25,024 nt of DNA from a virus. Location of the stretch: the IMG/VR virus record IMGVR_UViG_3300050821_002535, positions 1 through 25,024 of that record. The stretch is one strand, 5' to 3'. The translations under genes and the position numbers were made by a program. Shown here piece by piece: positions 1 through 4,966 of this stretch (position 1 is the first letter of the stretch; each line of letters opens with the position of its first letter). A model generated the notes under the pieces. That model was given only the letters and a program-made list of their open reading frames with translations, was not told where the DNA came from and ran no database searches.

Positions 1-767
1 CCAGATGCGGCGAACACATTCCAGTTTCCAAGTTGGTCACTGGTGGTAGGGTTAATCGCGGGGATGGATAGTGCGGGGTCTTGGAATATGGAAGACAATC
101 CCGCGCACGGTGTGACTCCATTACCCTCTTGTAGCACTGTGCCGTTAGTGGATGCTGAAGCATTGGCGTGGACTAGCTGAAAAACTATTGTGGTGGGGGA
201 TACGGTGAGGATAGTCCACCCTGAGACTATCTTCCCATTGGTGAGAGTGCCCGCATTATAGTAGGTGTCCCCGCCTATGAACCCGGACACTAGGATAGAC
301 ATACCCGGCACAAACCCGGCAGTCACCGGGTTACTAGTCATCGTGAGGGTGGCCAGGTTGCTGGTAACGCTAGCAGCAGTAGTGGCTAATGGCTGGCAGA
401 CAGAGATGCTAGCCCCACCTATTGGTATGCCCTGCCTGTTCACTACTGGGCTGGAGTTAGAGCCGAGATTACCTTGGGAACGTGAAATCGCGGGCAAGAG
501 AAGTGTAATGATTACACCTAGGAGGGCAATGCTAGCCTTCAAACGTGCTCTCCTGGCCTTAGCGCGGGCTGGTTGTACGTGGTCTAGCTGGCAACCCTGG
601 CAGTATTTAGCGTCCGGCCTACCCTTGTGCCATTTACCTACATATAGGAGAGCATTACACACTAAACATCTATGTGGTTCCGGGTCAGGTGGGAGTCCAG
701 CGCGGCGAAGATGGAGGAGGAGTCCTGCTTGGTGCTGCTCAGGAGTTATGGGGATGAGGGTTAACAT
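1..767 (-). CDS. Tail-fibre-like protein with N-terminal zinc ribbon and membrane segment, partial
   Basis: The frame is open from an ATG at 767 to the left edge, so the C-terminus is missing. About 255 residues are visible. Residues 34-60 hold two CxxC pairs (RCLVC and YCQGC), as in a zinc ribbon. Next come a basic stretch (ARAKARRARLK) and one hydrophobic segment (ASIALLGVIITLLLPAIS). The remainder is Ser/Thr/Gly-rich and ends with a DPALSIPAINPTTSDQLGNW-like stretch of the type seen in phage tail and receptor-binding proteins. The ATG has no clear ribosome binding site. A TTG at 542 follows AGGAGAG and would give a secreted protein with signal peptide ending in RSQ, so the zinc ribbon could be a separate short product in the same frame. 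The hydrophobic core VIIT is encoded by a dispersed palindrome (504-516). Tail-fibre role is inferred from the low-complexity C-terminal part. Confidence 0.6.
   Translation of the reverse strand, partial: MLTLIPITPEQHQAGLLLHLRRAGLPPDPEPHRCLVCNALLYVGKWHKGRPDAKYCQGCQLDHVQPARAKARRARLKASIALLGVIITLLLPAISRSQGNLGSNSSPVVNRQGIPIGGASISVCQPLATTAASVTSNLATLTMTSNPVTAGFVPGMSILVSGFIGGDTYYNAGTLTNGKIVSGWTILTVSPTTIVFQLVHANASASTNGTVLQEGNGVTPCAGLSSIFQDPALSIPAINPTTSDQLGNWNVFAAS
504..516. repeat. Dispersed palindrome, site 1 (intragenic)
   Basis: Exact TGTAATGATTACA, extended to the 15-bp dyad GTG...CAC. It lies inside the tail-fibre-like gene and is read on the minus strand as Val-Ile-Ile-Thr within the hydrophobic segment. 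Confidence 0.95.
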
Positions 768-928
768 ACAATAAACTGTAGACTATATGGAAAACTGGAG
801 GGCTTCATTTTGGATTGAATTTTTGGGTACGCTAATAGCGGCTCGGGTGTACCGTTCTCTGTAGCGGGGAGGTGGCCTACGTATACCCCTACACCTATGC
901 ATCTGTGTGTGCTGGCAGATGTAATCAT
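761..928 (-). CDS. Small hypothetical protein starting inside a palindrome
   Basis: This is a 55-residue frame (starts MITSAST, ends LQFIVC). Its ATG (928-926) overlaps the stop codon of the gene upstream as TAATG, and its own TAA overlaps the ATG of the gene downstream. No Shine-Dalgarno sequence is visible, so translation would depend on coupling. Both the upstream stop and this start lie inside one copy of the dispersed palindrome (920-932). I do not recognise the protein. The tight overlaps at both ends are the main argument that it is real; its length and lack of motifs argue for caution. Confidence 0.4.
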   Translation of the reverse strand: MITSASTHRCIGVGVYVGHLPATENGTPEPLLAYPKIQSKMKPSSFPYSLQFIVC

Positions 929-932
929 TACA
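920..932. repeat. Dispersed palindrome, site 2 (stop/start overlap)
   Basis: Exact TGTAATCATTACA. On the minus strand its TAATG gives the stop of the gene at 928-1374 and the start of the 55-residue gene at 761-928. Confidence 0.95.
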
Positions 933-1374
933 CTTGGGCAGGCAGCCCATTCGCAACCAATACCTTCAGCTTGTTAACCGGACGCCGTTTGGCGTTCGAT
1001 ACACTGTGTGATGGCCGGGTAATGTACTCGCGGGAATGCTTCGGGACAACCCATTGCAGTGTGCGAATGCTAACGCCAGTATCAGGATCGCGGCACCACG
1101 TTTGCTGCCATTCCCGCAATTCCCCCCGCGCGATTAATGGCCGGGTCTCGCGTAACCGTTTTAGTCCGGGTATCCAGACGGCGCGACCGTTAGCAACCAT
1201 GCGTTCAGCTTGGGATTGAGTAACCTGATAAGGGGAATCGTTGACGTTTGCGGGGGTGACGGGGATGTAATGATTACATCGCTGGGGGGGATGAGCGAGT
1301 GTCGGATGCGTTCCGTTTAGTGCACTCTTATGGCCCATCATGCGATACTGATATGACATAAGGGGGGAACACAT
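928..1374 (-). CDS. Hypothetical protein
   Basis: The frame holds up to 148 residues. The C-terminal two thirds look like genuine protein: mixed composition, with basic and aromatic residues such as RAVWIPGLKRLRE and LQWVVPKHSREY. The start is uncertain because ATG codons at 1374, 1359, 1341 and 1338 all lack a good ribosome binding site. A CTTGACA element at 1382-1387 on this strand lies just upstream, but no convincing -10 follows. Residues CNHYI come from the palindrome at 1266-1278, and the TAA stop lies in the next palindrome at 920-932. It reads away from the early genes and towards the tail-fibre-like gene. Function unknown. Confidence 0.55.
   Translation of the reverse strand: MCSPLMSYQYRMMGHKSALNGTHPTLAHPPQRCNHYIPVTPANVNDSPYQVTQSQAERMVANGRAVWIPGLKRLRETRPLIARGELREWQQTWCRDPDTGVSIRTLQWVVPKHSREYITRPSHSVSNAKRRPVNKLKVLVANGLPAQV
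1266..1278. repeat. Dispersed palindrome, site 3 (intragenic)
   Basis: Exact TGTAATGATTACA inside the gene at 928-1374, read there in a different frame (Cys-Asn-His-Tyr) from most of the other coding sites. Confidence 0.95.
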
Positions 1375-1432
1375 ACATTTCTGTCAAGCACAATAGATTG
1401 ATATGTGTATATTATGACACACTAAGACAGAA

Positions 1433-1445
1433 TGTAATGATTACA
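1433..1445. repeat. Dispersed palindrome, site 4 (divergent promoter region)
   Basis: Exact TGTAATGATTACA in the intergenic region between the leftward gene ending its reading at 928 and the rightward gene at 1533. It is 37 bp upstream of the TTGACA of the rightward promoter. Confidence 0.95.
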
Positions 1446-1455
1446 TGGCCAAAGA

Positions 1456-1470
1456 ATTGTAAGTACTAGT
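1456..1470. promoter_or_regulatory. Shared upstream element ATTGTRAGTACTAGT, copy 1
   Basis: This 15-bp element lies between palindrome site 4 and the CTTGACA promoter. A copy differing at one base occurs at 4716-4730 in the same arrangement (palindrome, 10-13 bp, element, 12-13 bp, TTGACA). Its function is unknown; position suggests an activator or repressor site. Confidence 0.6.
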
Positions 1471-1482
1471 GAAGAATGGTAC

Positions 1483-1511
1483 TTGACACGATTAGGGGAT
1501 AAGGGTAAGGT
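1483..1511 (+). promoter_or_regulatory. Promoter TTGACA-N17-TAAGGT
   Basis: It has a consensus -35 (1483-1488) and a TAAGGT -10 (1506-1511), giving a predicted start near 1518 and a leader of about 15 nt before the ATG at 1533. The -10 runs into GGTTTCACTA, and GGTTTC/GAAACC form an inverted repeat at 1509-1529. The same TTGACA-N17-TAAGGT-TTCACT arrangement is seen on the other strand before the helicase gene (17894-17922). Confidence 0.65.
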
Positions 1512-1532
1512 TTCACTAGAGGCGAAACCTAC

Positions 1533-1790
1533 ATGATGACTAAATGCAGATTCTATGTGGATGATAAGCGCAATTGCACCTCAAAATTCAATCTGGACAT
1601 AGCCCAAAAAGAATGGTCCAAGTCAGATTGTTATGGTCTAATAGGCCACCCATTCCCATTCGAGATGAATAATGGTTTGTGGTCCCATCGCACAGACCAT
1701 TCCCTAACTGTGGTCACTACTGAAGGACACGTACTATACTGGAGAGATGTAACAGAGCCATCTCTAACCCTGTCCCATCTCACACAATAA
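1533..1790 (+). CDS. Hypothetical small protein
   Basis: This 85-residue protein is the first gene after the rightward promoter, with a second in-frame ATG at 1536. It is polar, with three cysteines in the first half (CRFY, NCTS, SDCYG) and aromatic residues, and has no membrane segment or signal peptide. The ribosome binding site is weak (AGAGG about 11 nt upstream), fitting the very short leader. I do not recognise a family. Downstream lie a tandem pair of palindromes and then the DUF932 gene, so it is probably an early gene transcribed separately or together with that gene. Confidence 0.55.
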   Translation: MMTKCRFYVDDKRNCTSKFNLDIAQKEWSKSDCYGLIGHPFPFEMNNGLWSHRTDHSLTVVTTEGHVLYWRDVTEPSLTLSHLTQ

Positions 1791-1815
1791 TTAAGTGTTT
1801 CGCACACTGCCCACG

Positions 1816-1828
1816 TGTAATCATTACA
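1816..1828. repeat. Dispersed palindrome, site 5 (tandem pair, left)
   Basis: Exact TGTAATCATTACA in the region upstream of the DUF932 gene. Its centre (1822) is 16 bp from the centre of the next copy. Confidence 0.95.
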
Positions 1829-1831
1829 GTG

Positions 1832-1844
1832 TGTAATTATTACA
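1832..1844. repeat. Dispersed palindrome, site 6 (tandem pair, right, central T)
   Basis: TGTAATTATTACA, the only copy with T at the centre; both arms are perfect and the flanks extend to GTG...CAC. It forms a pair with site 5. The pair is enclosed by CTGCCCAC (1807-1814) and GTGGGCAG (1847-1854). Confidence 0.9.
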
Positions 1845-1874
1845 CTGTGGGCAGAATGGGACACACTCCCACAA

Positions 1875-1896
1875 AGTCTCACTTGGACTAGAGACT
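1875..1896. promoter_or_regulatory. Inverted repeat AGTCTC-N10-GAGACT upstream of the DUF932 gene
   Basis: The arms lie at 1875-1880 and 1891-1896 with 16 bp between their centres, the same spacing as the tandem palindromes just upstream. No convincing -35/-10 pair is visible here. It may be an operator or part of a leader. Confidence 0.35.
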
Positions 1897-1938
1897 GAAC
1901 GCTACAGGCTGGATAGACAGCCAGAAAAGAGTAACAAA

Positions 1939-3000
1939 ATGTCACATAACCTAATGACTCGGAATGGCAAGACTGCTATGTTTTGTGTCGGGGACCGTGA
2001 TGCAGCATGGCATAAACTTGGACAGCGCACACCCAATGCTGTTACTTGGGCAGAGGCTATCAAACTCGCGGACCTTGACTGGGAAGTAGTCAAGAAACAA
2101 CTGTACTTTCGCAATGCTCTAGGGGCTGTGACTGAGGCTCAGGGGCATATGGCAACTACACGTTCAGACGATGGCGCATTCTTGGGCATCGTTGGCGACG
2201 GGTATCAACTGATACAGAATCGTGAGGCTTTCACGTTCTGTGATGACCTATTGGCACAGGCTAACGGCGCTAAGTATGAGAGTGCTGGGGGACTGGGGAA
2301 TGGGGAACAAATCTGGGTTATGGCCCGTATCCCTGAGGCAGACTTCACGGTTGACGGTGGGGATGAGCACAAGGCTTATCTGCTAGTCAACACTTCCCAT
2401 GATGGCTCACGTTCACTTGTCATGAAAATGGTTGACGAGAGGGTTGTGTGTGCTAACACTCTCGCCGTCGCCTTGAGTGAGTCTGGTACGTCATTCAGGG
2501 TCAAGCATACAGCCAGTGCGAAACAGCGCATGGACTATGCCCTACAGCAACTAACCCGTGTGAAGGACACAGCCATGAGTCTCAAGAATAAGATGCTGAG
2601 GCTAGCGGAAACCAAACTAACCCGCGAATCAACTAAGGCTATCCTTGACCGTCTATTCCCCGTATCCGCTGACCCTAAGGCTAGCACTACACGGCGTGAG
2701 AACCTTGTTACAGACGTGCTTAACCTGTATGCTAGCAACGATAGGGATGCTTTCCCCAGCGTCAAGGGGACGGCGTATAACCTGCTCAATGCTGTGACAG
2801 AGTATACGGACCATATGCGTACAGCGCGTGGCAATGGCTCTGAGCCTGCTCAAATGGCCGTAGCAAGGTCTGAGAGTGCATTGTTTGGCTCTGGCTCACA
2901 ACTGAAGACTCAGGCACTACAGGTTATCATTGAGGAGACTGCCAAGATACCCGGCAATGCTGGGTTGCTTGACCTTATCATCCAAGAGCATCATCGCTAG
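1939..3000 (+). CDS. DUF932 phage/plasmid-like protein
   Basis: This 353-residue protein matches the DUF932 family (the phage/plasmid-like TIGR03299 group). The typical beginning is present: AWHKLGQ near residue 24, an LYFRN stretch, then GDGYQLIQNREAFTFCDDLL around residues 90-110. Later comes VNTSHDGSRS...VVCANTLAVAL (about 152-180), the usual core of the family, followed by a helical second half. Members are widespread in phages, plasmids and mobile regions; the biochemical role is not established. The start follows AAAAGAG. Two palindromes and an inverted repeat lie upstream, making this one of the most densely decorated upstream regions of the window, so the gene is probably tightly controlled. 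A GC-rich hairpin follows the stop. Confidence 0.88.
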   Translation: MSHNLMTRNGKTAMFCVGDRDAAWHKLGQRTPNAVTWAEAIKLADLDWEVVKKQLYFRNALGAVTEAQGHMATTRSDDGAFLGIVGDGYQLIQNREAFTFCDDLLAQANGAKYESAGGLGNGEQIWVMARIPEADFTVDGGDEHKAYLLVNTSHDGSRSLVMKMVDERVVCANTLAVALSESGTSFRVKHTASAKQRMDYALQQLTRVKDTAMSLKNKMLRLAETKLTRESTKAILDRLFPVSADPKASTTRRENLVTDVLNLYASNDRDAFPSVKGTAYNLLNAVTEYTDHMRTARGNGSEPAQMAVARSESALFGSGSQLKTQALQVIIEETAKIPGNAGLLDLIIQEHHR

Positions 3001-3007
3001 TCCGAAA

Positions 3008-3025
3008 CGGGGTAGCAATACCCCG
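3008..3025 (+). terminator. GNRA-loop hairpin after the DUF932 gene, possible weak terminator
   Basis: CGGGGTA and TACCCCG form a 7-bp stem closed by a GCAA tetraloop, 7 nt after the stop of the DUF932 gene. It is followed by TCTGTCTGTTATG, which is only moderately T-rich. It could be an inefficient terminator or an mRNA stabilising hairpin between two cistrons. Confidence 0.4.
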
Positions 3026-3058
3026 TCTGTCTGTTATGCAGACACTGAGGAGGACACA

Positions 3059-3154
3059 ATGTCAATCCTAGCATGGTATCACATACTACGTGAACATCAT
3101 CATTGGGGTAGGCTAGCGTCACTGTGGTATGCTGTATGGTTGTGGTGGGACTAA
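3059..3154 (+). CDS. 31-residue tryptophan-rich small protein
   Basis: The product has 31 residues with five tryptophans and an amphipathic to hydrophobic C-terminal half (LASLWYAVWLWWD). The start is supported by an excellent ribosome binding site, GAGGAGG, 5-6 nt upstream. The stop overlaps the next start as TAATG. A peptide with this composition probably associates with the membrane. No family is recognised. Confidence 0.6.
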   Translation: MSILAWYHILREHHHWGRLASLWYAVWLWWD

Positions 3155-3384
3155 TGTGCTCTGTGACTGGTAGAGTTACCATTAGTCTCCCGTTCCCCCC
3201 ACAGTACAGACAATTCCGTGCGCCAGTGTGGGAACAGGTGGAGAACTGGAAACGATTCATTCGCATATGCAAGTCTCTCGCACGGGATCGGCGCATGGCC
3301 TACACTATAACCTTTGACTCCGTATACCTTGAGGGTAACGGGGGAATGACTGCTACAATTCGATACGGGAGGATAGGGCAATGA
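3154..3384 (+). CDS. Hypothetical small protein
   Basis: This 76-residue product starts at the ATG in TAATG, coupled to the 31-residue gene upstream, with GTGGTGGGA as a possible ribosome binding site. It has a beta-rich look at both ends (RVTISLPF and YTITFDSVYL) and a basic helix in the middle (VENWKRFIRICKSLARDRR). The stop overlaps the next start as ATGA. Function unknown. It belongs to a run of small coupled genes typical of a phage early region. Confidence 0.6.
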   Translation: MCSVTGRVTISLPFPPQYRQFRAPVWEQVENWKRFIRICKSLARDRRMAYTITFDSVYLEGNGGMTATIRYGRIGQ

Positions 3385-3527
3385 ATCCTAATGACTGGGA
3401 TCATCACTTCAGACCACGTGTGCGTAACCGTCCCATACCCGTAGTGCATGGGTTGGACGTGCTTAGGTGGGCTGTATTCTTCATCATCGTAGGGGCTGTG
3501 CTGTTATACGTTATAGCTAGTAACTGA
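3381..3527 (+). CDS. 48-residue single-pass membrane protein
   Basis: The first 29 residues are polar and basic (HHFRPRVRNRP); residues 30-46 form one strong membrane helix (WAVFFIIVGAVLLYVIA). The ATG overlaps the upstream stop as ATGA and follows GGGAGG. The charge distribution predicts the N-terminus in the cytoplasm. A role in takeover of the host membrane or in superinfection exclusion is possible but not shown. Confidence 0.65.
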   Translation: MNPNDWDHHFRPRVRNRPIPVVHGLDVLRWAVFFIIVGAVLLYVIASN

Positions 3528-3551
3528 TACGACACAAGCCAATCTTTTTTC

Positions 3552-3580
3552 TTGACAGGGCGGGGTAGCTGTGCTACCCT
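3552..3580 (+). promoter_or_regulatory. Promoter TTGACA-N17-TACCCT with hairpin spacer
   Basis: A consensus -35 (3552-3557) is followed after 17 bp by TACCCT, a weak -10 that keeps T1, A2 and T6. The spacer and -10 form a near-perfect 12-bp inverted repeat (3558-3569 with 3573-3584, loop TGT, one G-T pair). That suggests an operator overlying the promoter, or a strong RNA hairpin at the 5' end of the message. It would drive the genes from 3629 to 4597. Confidence 0.5.
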
Positions 3581-3628
3581 GCCCGTAGGGGATGAGGAGG
3601 GTTGTTAAGGGAACCTAAGGGGGTTTAT

Positions 3629-3793
3629 ATGCGAAATGAGCACAGGCAAAGACTCCGCAGTAAGCGGTACAAAGATGGCTGCTACGCGGTCGTAAGGGGT
3701 AATAGGCGGGGGCCGTGTGCTCATAGTAGGAGACTCGCCGTAACCCGATACAAACGGTCTGGGTTGATAGCGTATGTGGGGACAGGGAGGTAG
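3629..3793 (+). CDS. Very basic 54-residue protein
   Basis: Starting at the ATG at 3629 after AAGGGGG, it gives 54 residues of which about a third are Arg or Lys (HRQRLRSKRYKDG, RGNRRGP, SRRLAVTRYKRS). It has two cysteines and no membrane segment. Such a composition suggests nucleic-acid binding. An upstream in-frame ATG at 3602 gives nine extra residues but has a poorer context. Confidence 0.5.
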   Translation: MRNEHRQRLRSKRYKDGCYAVVRGNRRGPCAHSRRLAVTRYKRSGLIAYVGTGR

Positions 3794-3795
3794 TC

Positions 3796-4101
3796 ATGCT
3801 CTTGGATGGCCCATACTTCGATCTTGTCGGGGGCTTTGTCTATGTGAATGGTATCCCCCATGACATTGATTCCTTCAACAAACTAGCAGCACACTTTCAT
3901 ATGTACCCCATGTATGATGCTACGGGGAATCTAATCCATAATGAGGTGGGGATAGTGTTCAAGACTCGACTACTCTCGACTAGCCGTAACCTTGTGCTAG
4001 GGGAACGGTTTGACTCACGGACGTACTTGCTTCCCAGTGGCCGTAAGGTACAGGTGAAGACTGTGTGTGAGATGGAGTTTGCGCCTAAGCGGAAAGTGTA
4101 A
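3796..4101 (+). CDS. Hypothetical protein
   Basis: This 101-residue product starts after GGGAGG. It has alternating hydrophobic and polar residues suggesting a small beta-rich fold (YFDLVGGFVYVNGIP, NEVGIVFKTRLL, RKVQVKTVCEMEF). No family is recognised. Its TAA stop lies inside palindrome site 7, so DNA binding there would cover the end of the gene. It is transcribed with the small zinc-binding genes that follow. Confidence 0.6.
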   Translation: MLLDGPYFDLVGGFVYVNGIPHDIDSFNKLAAHFHMYPMYDATGNLIHNEVGIVFKTRLLSTSRNLVLGERFDSRTYLLPSGRKVQVKTVCEMEFAPKRKV

Positions 4102-4109
4102 TGATTACA
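4097..4109. repeat. Dispersed palindrome, site 7 (at a stop codon)
   Basis: Exact TGTAATGATTACA. Its TAA is the stop codon of the 101-residue gene, and the next gene starts 10 bp after the site. Confidence 0.95.
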
Positions 4110-4119
4110 TGGAGAGACT

Positions 4120-4269
4120 ATGTGGAAATGTGAATTGTGTGGCCAGCCCATTACCCCGGATCGGGACGGGTACGCAAAGGATATTGGACGGCGCACGGGC
4201 TTGTATCTGATTAGGCACACGTACTGCCTAACCTGCTGGCAAAGGTTCTGGAGATGGCTATGGAACTAG
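4120..4269 (+). CDS. 49-residue CxxC/CxxC zinc-binding protein
   Basis: The sequence starts MWKCELCGQPITPDRDGY and ends in a Trp-rich tail. C4/C7 and C36/C39 form two CxxC knuckles separated by 28 residues, the pattern of a small zinc ribbon or treble clef. The ATG follows GGAGAG. Its end overlaps the start of the next gene by 16 nt. Proteins of this size and pattern are common in phage early regions; partner and target unknown. Confidence 0.65.
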   Translation: MWKCELCGQPITPDRDGYAKDIGRRTGLYLIRHTYCLTCWQRFWRWLWN

Positions 4270-4442
4270 AGGAGCTGACTGACAAGGCTATTGACTATAT
4301 CCTGTCTCACCTTGAGGGAGATGTGCGCTTGACAGACTGGGAGAAGGGTTTTATTGAGTCTATCTCAGACCAGTGGACGCGTAGACGATGGCTCAGTGAT
4401 AAGCAGAAGACTACTCTGGGGCAGATATGGGACAGGTACTAG
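4254..4442 (+). CDS. Small helical protein
   Basis: This 62-residue protein has an acidic N-terminus and the stretch DWEKGFIESISDQW...WLSDKQKTTLGQIWDRY. The LSxKQxxxLxxIxxR ending is a helical motif seen at the ends of many small phage proteins, often next to zinc-finger genes, as here. The start may be 4254 or the second ATG at 4260. It overlaps both neighbours, so the three small genes are translated together. Its role is unknown; an accessory role in replication is a guess. Confidence 0.6.
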   Translation: MAMELEELTDKAIDYILSHLEGDVRLTDWEKGFIESISDQWTRRRWLSDKQKTTLGQIWDRY

Positions 4443-4597
4443 TAAGGTGTCTCGGTTGCGGATCGGTTAGCCTTCCCATTAACCTTCATGGCTTATGTCA
4501 CCACTGTACCTCATTCTACAAAGCAGTCCTGATTAGGTGTCTCAAGCTCAAGAGTACAGCCCGTGGGCAGTTTGCATGGCGACGTTTAAGGGCTTAG
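4427..4597 (+). CDS. 56-residue CxxC/CxxC protein
   Basis: The ATG at 4427 lies inside the end of the preceding gene. The product has C8/C11 (RCLGC) and C24/C27 (LCHHC), again a two-knuckle zinc-binding arrangement, then a basic C-terminal half (LIRCLKLKSTARGQFAWRRLRA) that could bind nucleic acid. The ribosome binding site is weak (TGGGGCAG), but the 16-nt overlap would allow coupling. It is the second small zinc protein within 500 bp. Confidence 0.55.
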   Translation: MGQVLVRCLGCGSVSLPINLHGLCHHCTSFYKAVLIRCLKLKSTARGQFAWRRLRA

Positions 4598-4689
4598 AAT
4601 AACGATATTCTAGCCTCCTGGCAAGCCTCGAATATGGACAAGCCACTTGACTACATTCCACTTTTGGGCCTTTCCTGTGAGCCTCTTCA

Positions 4690-4702
4690 TGTAATGATTA
4701 CA
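4690..4702. repeat. Dispersed palindrome, site 8 (upstream of RNA and parB-like gene)
   Basis: Exact TGTAATGATTACA, ending 3 bp before a TTGACT (4705-4710) and 41 bp before the TTGACA of the second promoter. Binding here could control the ParB-family gene itself. Confidence 0.95.
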
Positions 4703-4704
4703 CA

Positions 4705-4732
4705 TTGACTTCTAGATTGTGAGTACTAGTAT
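4705..4732 (+). promoter_or_regulatory. Possible promoter TTGACT-N16-TAGTAT
   Basis: A TTGACT -35 (4705-4710) and a TAGTAT -10 (4727-4732) are separated by 16 bp. The -10 overlaps the ATTGTGAGTACTAGT element (4716-4730), so that element would control this promoter if it is used. Confidence 0.4.
4716..4730. promoter_or_regulatory. Shared upstream element ATTGTRAGTACTAGT, copy 2
   Basis: It is identical to the element at 1456-1470 except for one base, and in the same order relative to a palindrome and a CTTGACA promoter. Confidence 0.6.
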
Positions 4733-4743
4733 CACGAATTTGC

Positions 4744-4772
4744 TTGACAGGTTTCCCGGTTAGTGAAACAAT
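4744..4772 (+). promoter_or_regulatory. CTTGACA promoter with GTTTC/GAAAC inverted repeat
   Basis: A consensus -35 (4744-4749) is followed after 17 bp by AACAAT (4767-4772), a poor -10. The predicted start is about 4779, only 4 nt before the 5' end of the tRNA-like RNA. GGTTTC (4750-4755) and GTGAAAC (4763-4769) form an inverted repeat across the spacer, a likely operator. Confidence 0.5.
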
Positions 4773-4782
4773 CCGCGAGTCT

Positions 4783-4929
4783 ACCGGGGTGCTGGAATGG
4801 CAGACAGGCAGCCCACCCATGAGCCTTACTTGCTAGACGTAGTAGGTAGGGCTTATGGTAGGGCTGATTAGGGTAGGTGGCATGTCGCCGAAGCCCTTAT
4901 TGTAGGTTCGAATCCTACCCCCGGTACCA
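4783..4929 (+). ncRNA. tRNA-Leu-like RNA with giant anticodon arm and enlarged variable arm
   Basis: The ends fold as a tRNA. The acceptor ACCGGGG (4783-4789) pairs perfectly with CCCCGGT (4919-4925), followed by A and an encoded CCA. The D arm (CTG 4792-4794 with CAG 4805-4807, loop GAATGGCAGA) is of tRNA-Leu type. The T arm is GTAGG-TTCGAAT-CCTAC (4902-4918). A73 and a long variable arm also fit leucine identity. The anticodon arm is not normal: CAGCCC (4809-4814) pairs with GGGCTG (4861-4866), then a further 14 pairs form between 4815-4829 and 4846-4859 with single-base bulges, closed by a 16-nt loop (4830-4845). The variable arm (4867-4900) is an extended hairpin. Total 147 nt against about 86 for tRNA-Leu. 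No ordinary anticodon loop is present, so it is either a tRNA with an unusual insertion or a non-decoding tRNA mimic. Confidence 0.7.
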
Positions 4930-4966
4930 AAGTTCCCCGTAGTTAATCTAAGAGGAGATAACACAA

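Larger units (their letters stand above)
4598..4782. other. Non-coding regulatory stretch before the tRNA-like RNA
   Basis: No coding frame is seen here. It contains palindrome site 8, the second ATTGTRAGTACTAGT element and two possible promoters for the tRNA-like RNA and the ParB-family gene. The first 90 bases hold nothing I can assign. Confidence 0.6.

Noticed and set aside
265-774. Rightward 169-residue frame overlapping the tail-fibre-like gene
   Set aside because: Low-complexity composition rich in Arg, Trp and Cys. The opposite strand is open from 767 to the edge with a zinc ribbon, membrane segment and fibre-like sequence.
1631-2114. Leftward frames opposite the 85-residue and DUF932 genes
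   Set aside because: They lie antisense to recognised or better supported genes, have no ribosome binding sites, and read Ser/Cys/Val-rich shadow sequence.
4902-4929. A 3' tRNA fragment serving as a phage attachment site
   Set aside because: The matching acceptor 5' strand and Leu-type D arm are present upstream with a complete fold, and no integrase gene is in the window, so a full tRNA-like RNA is the better reading.
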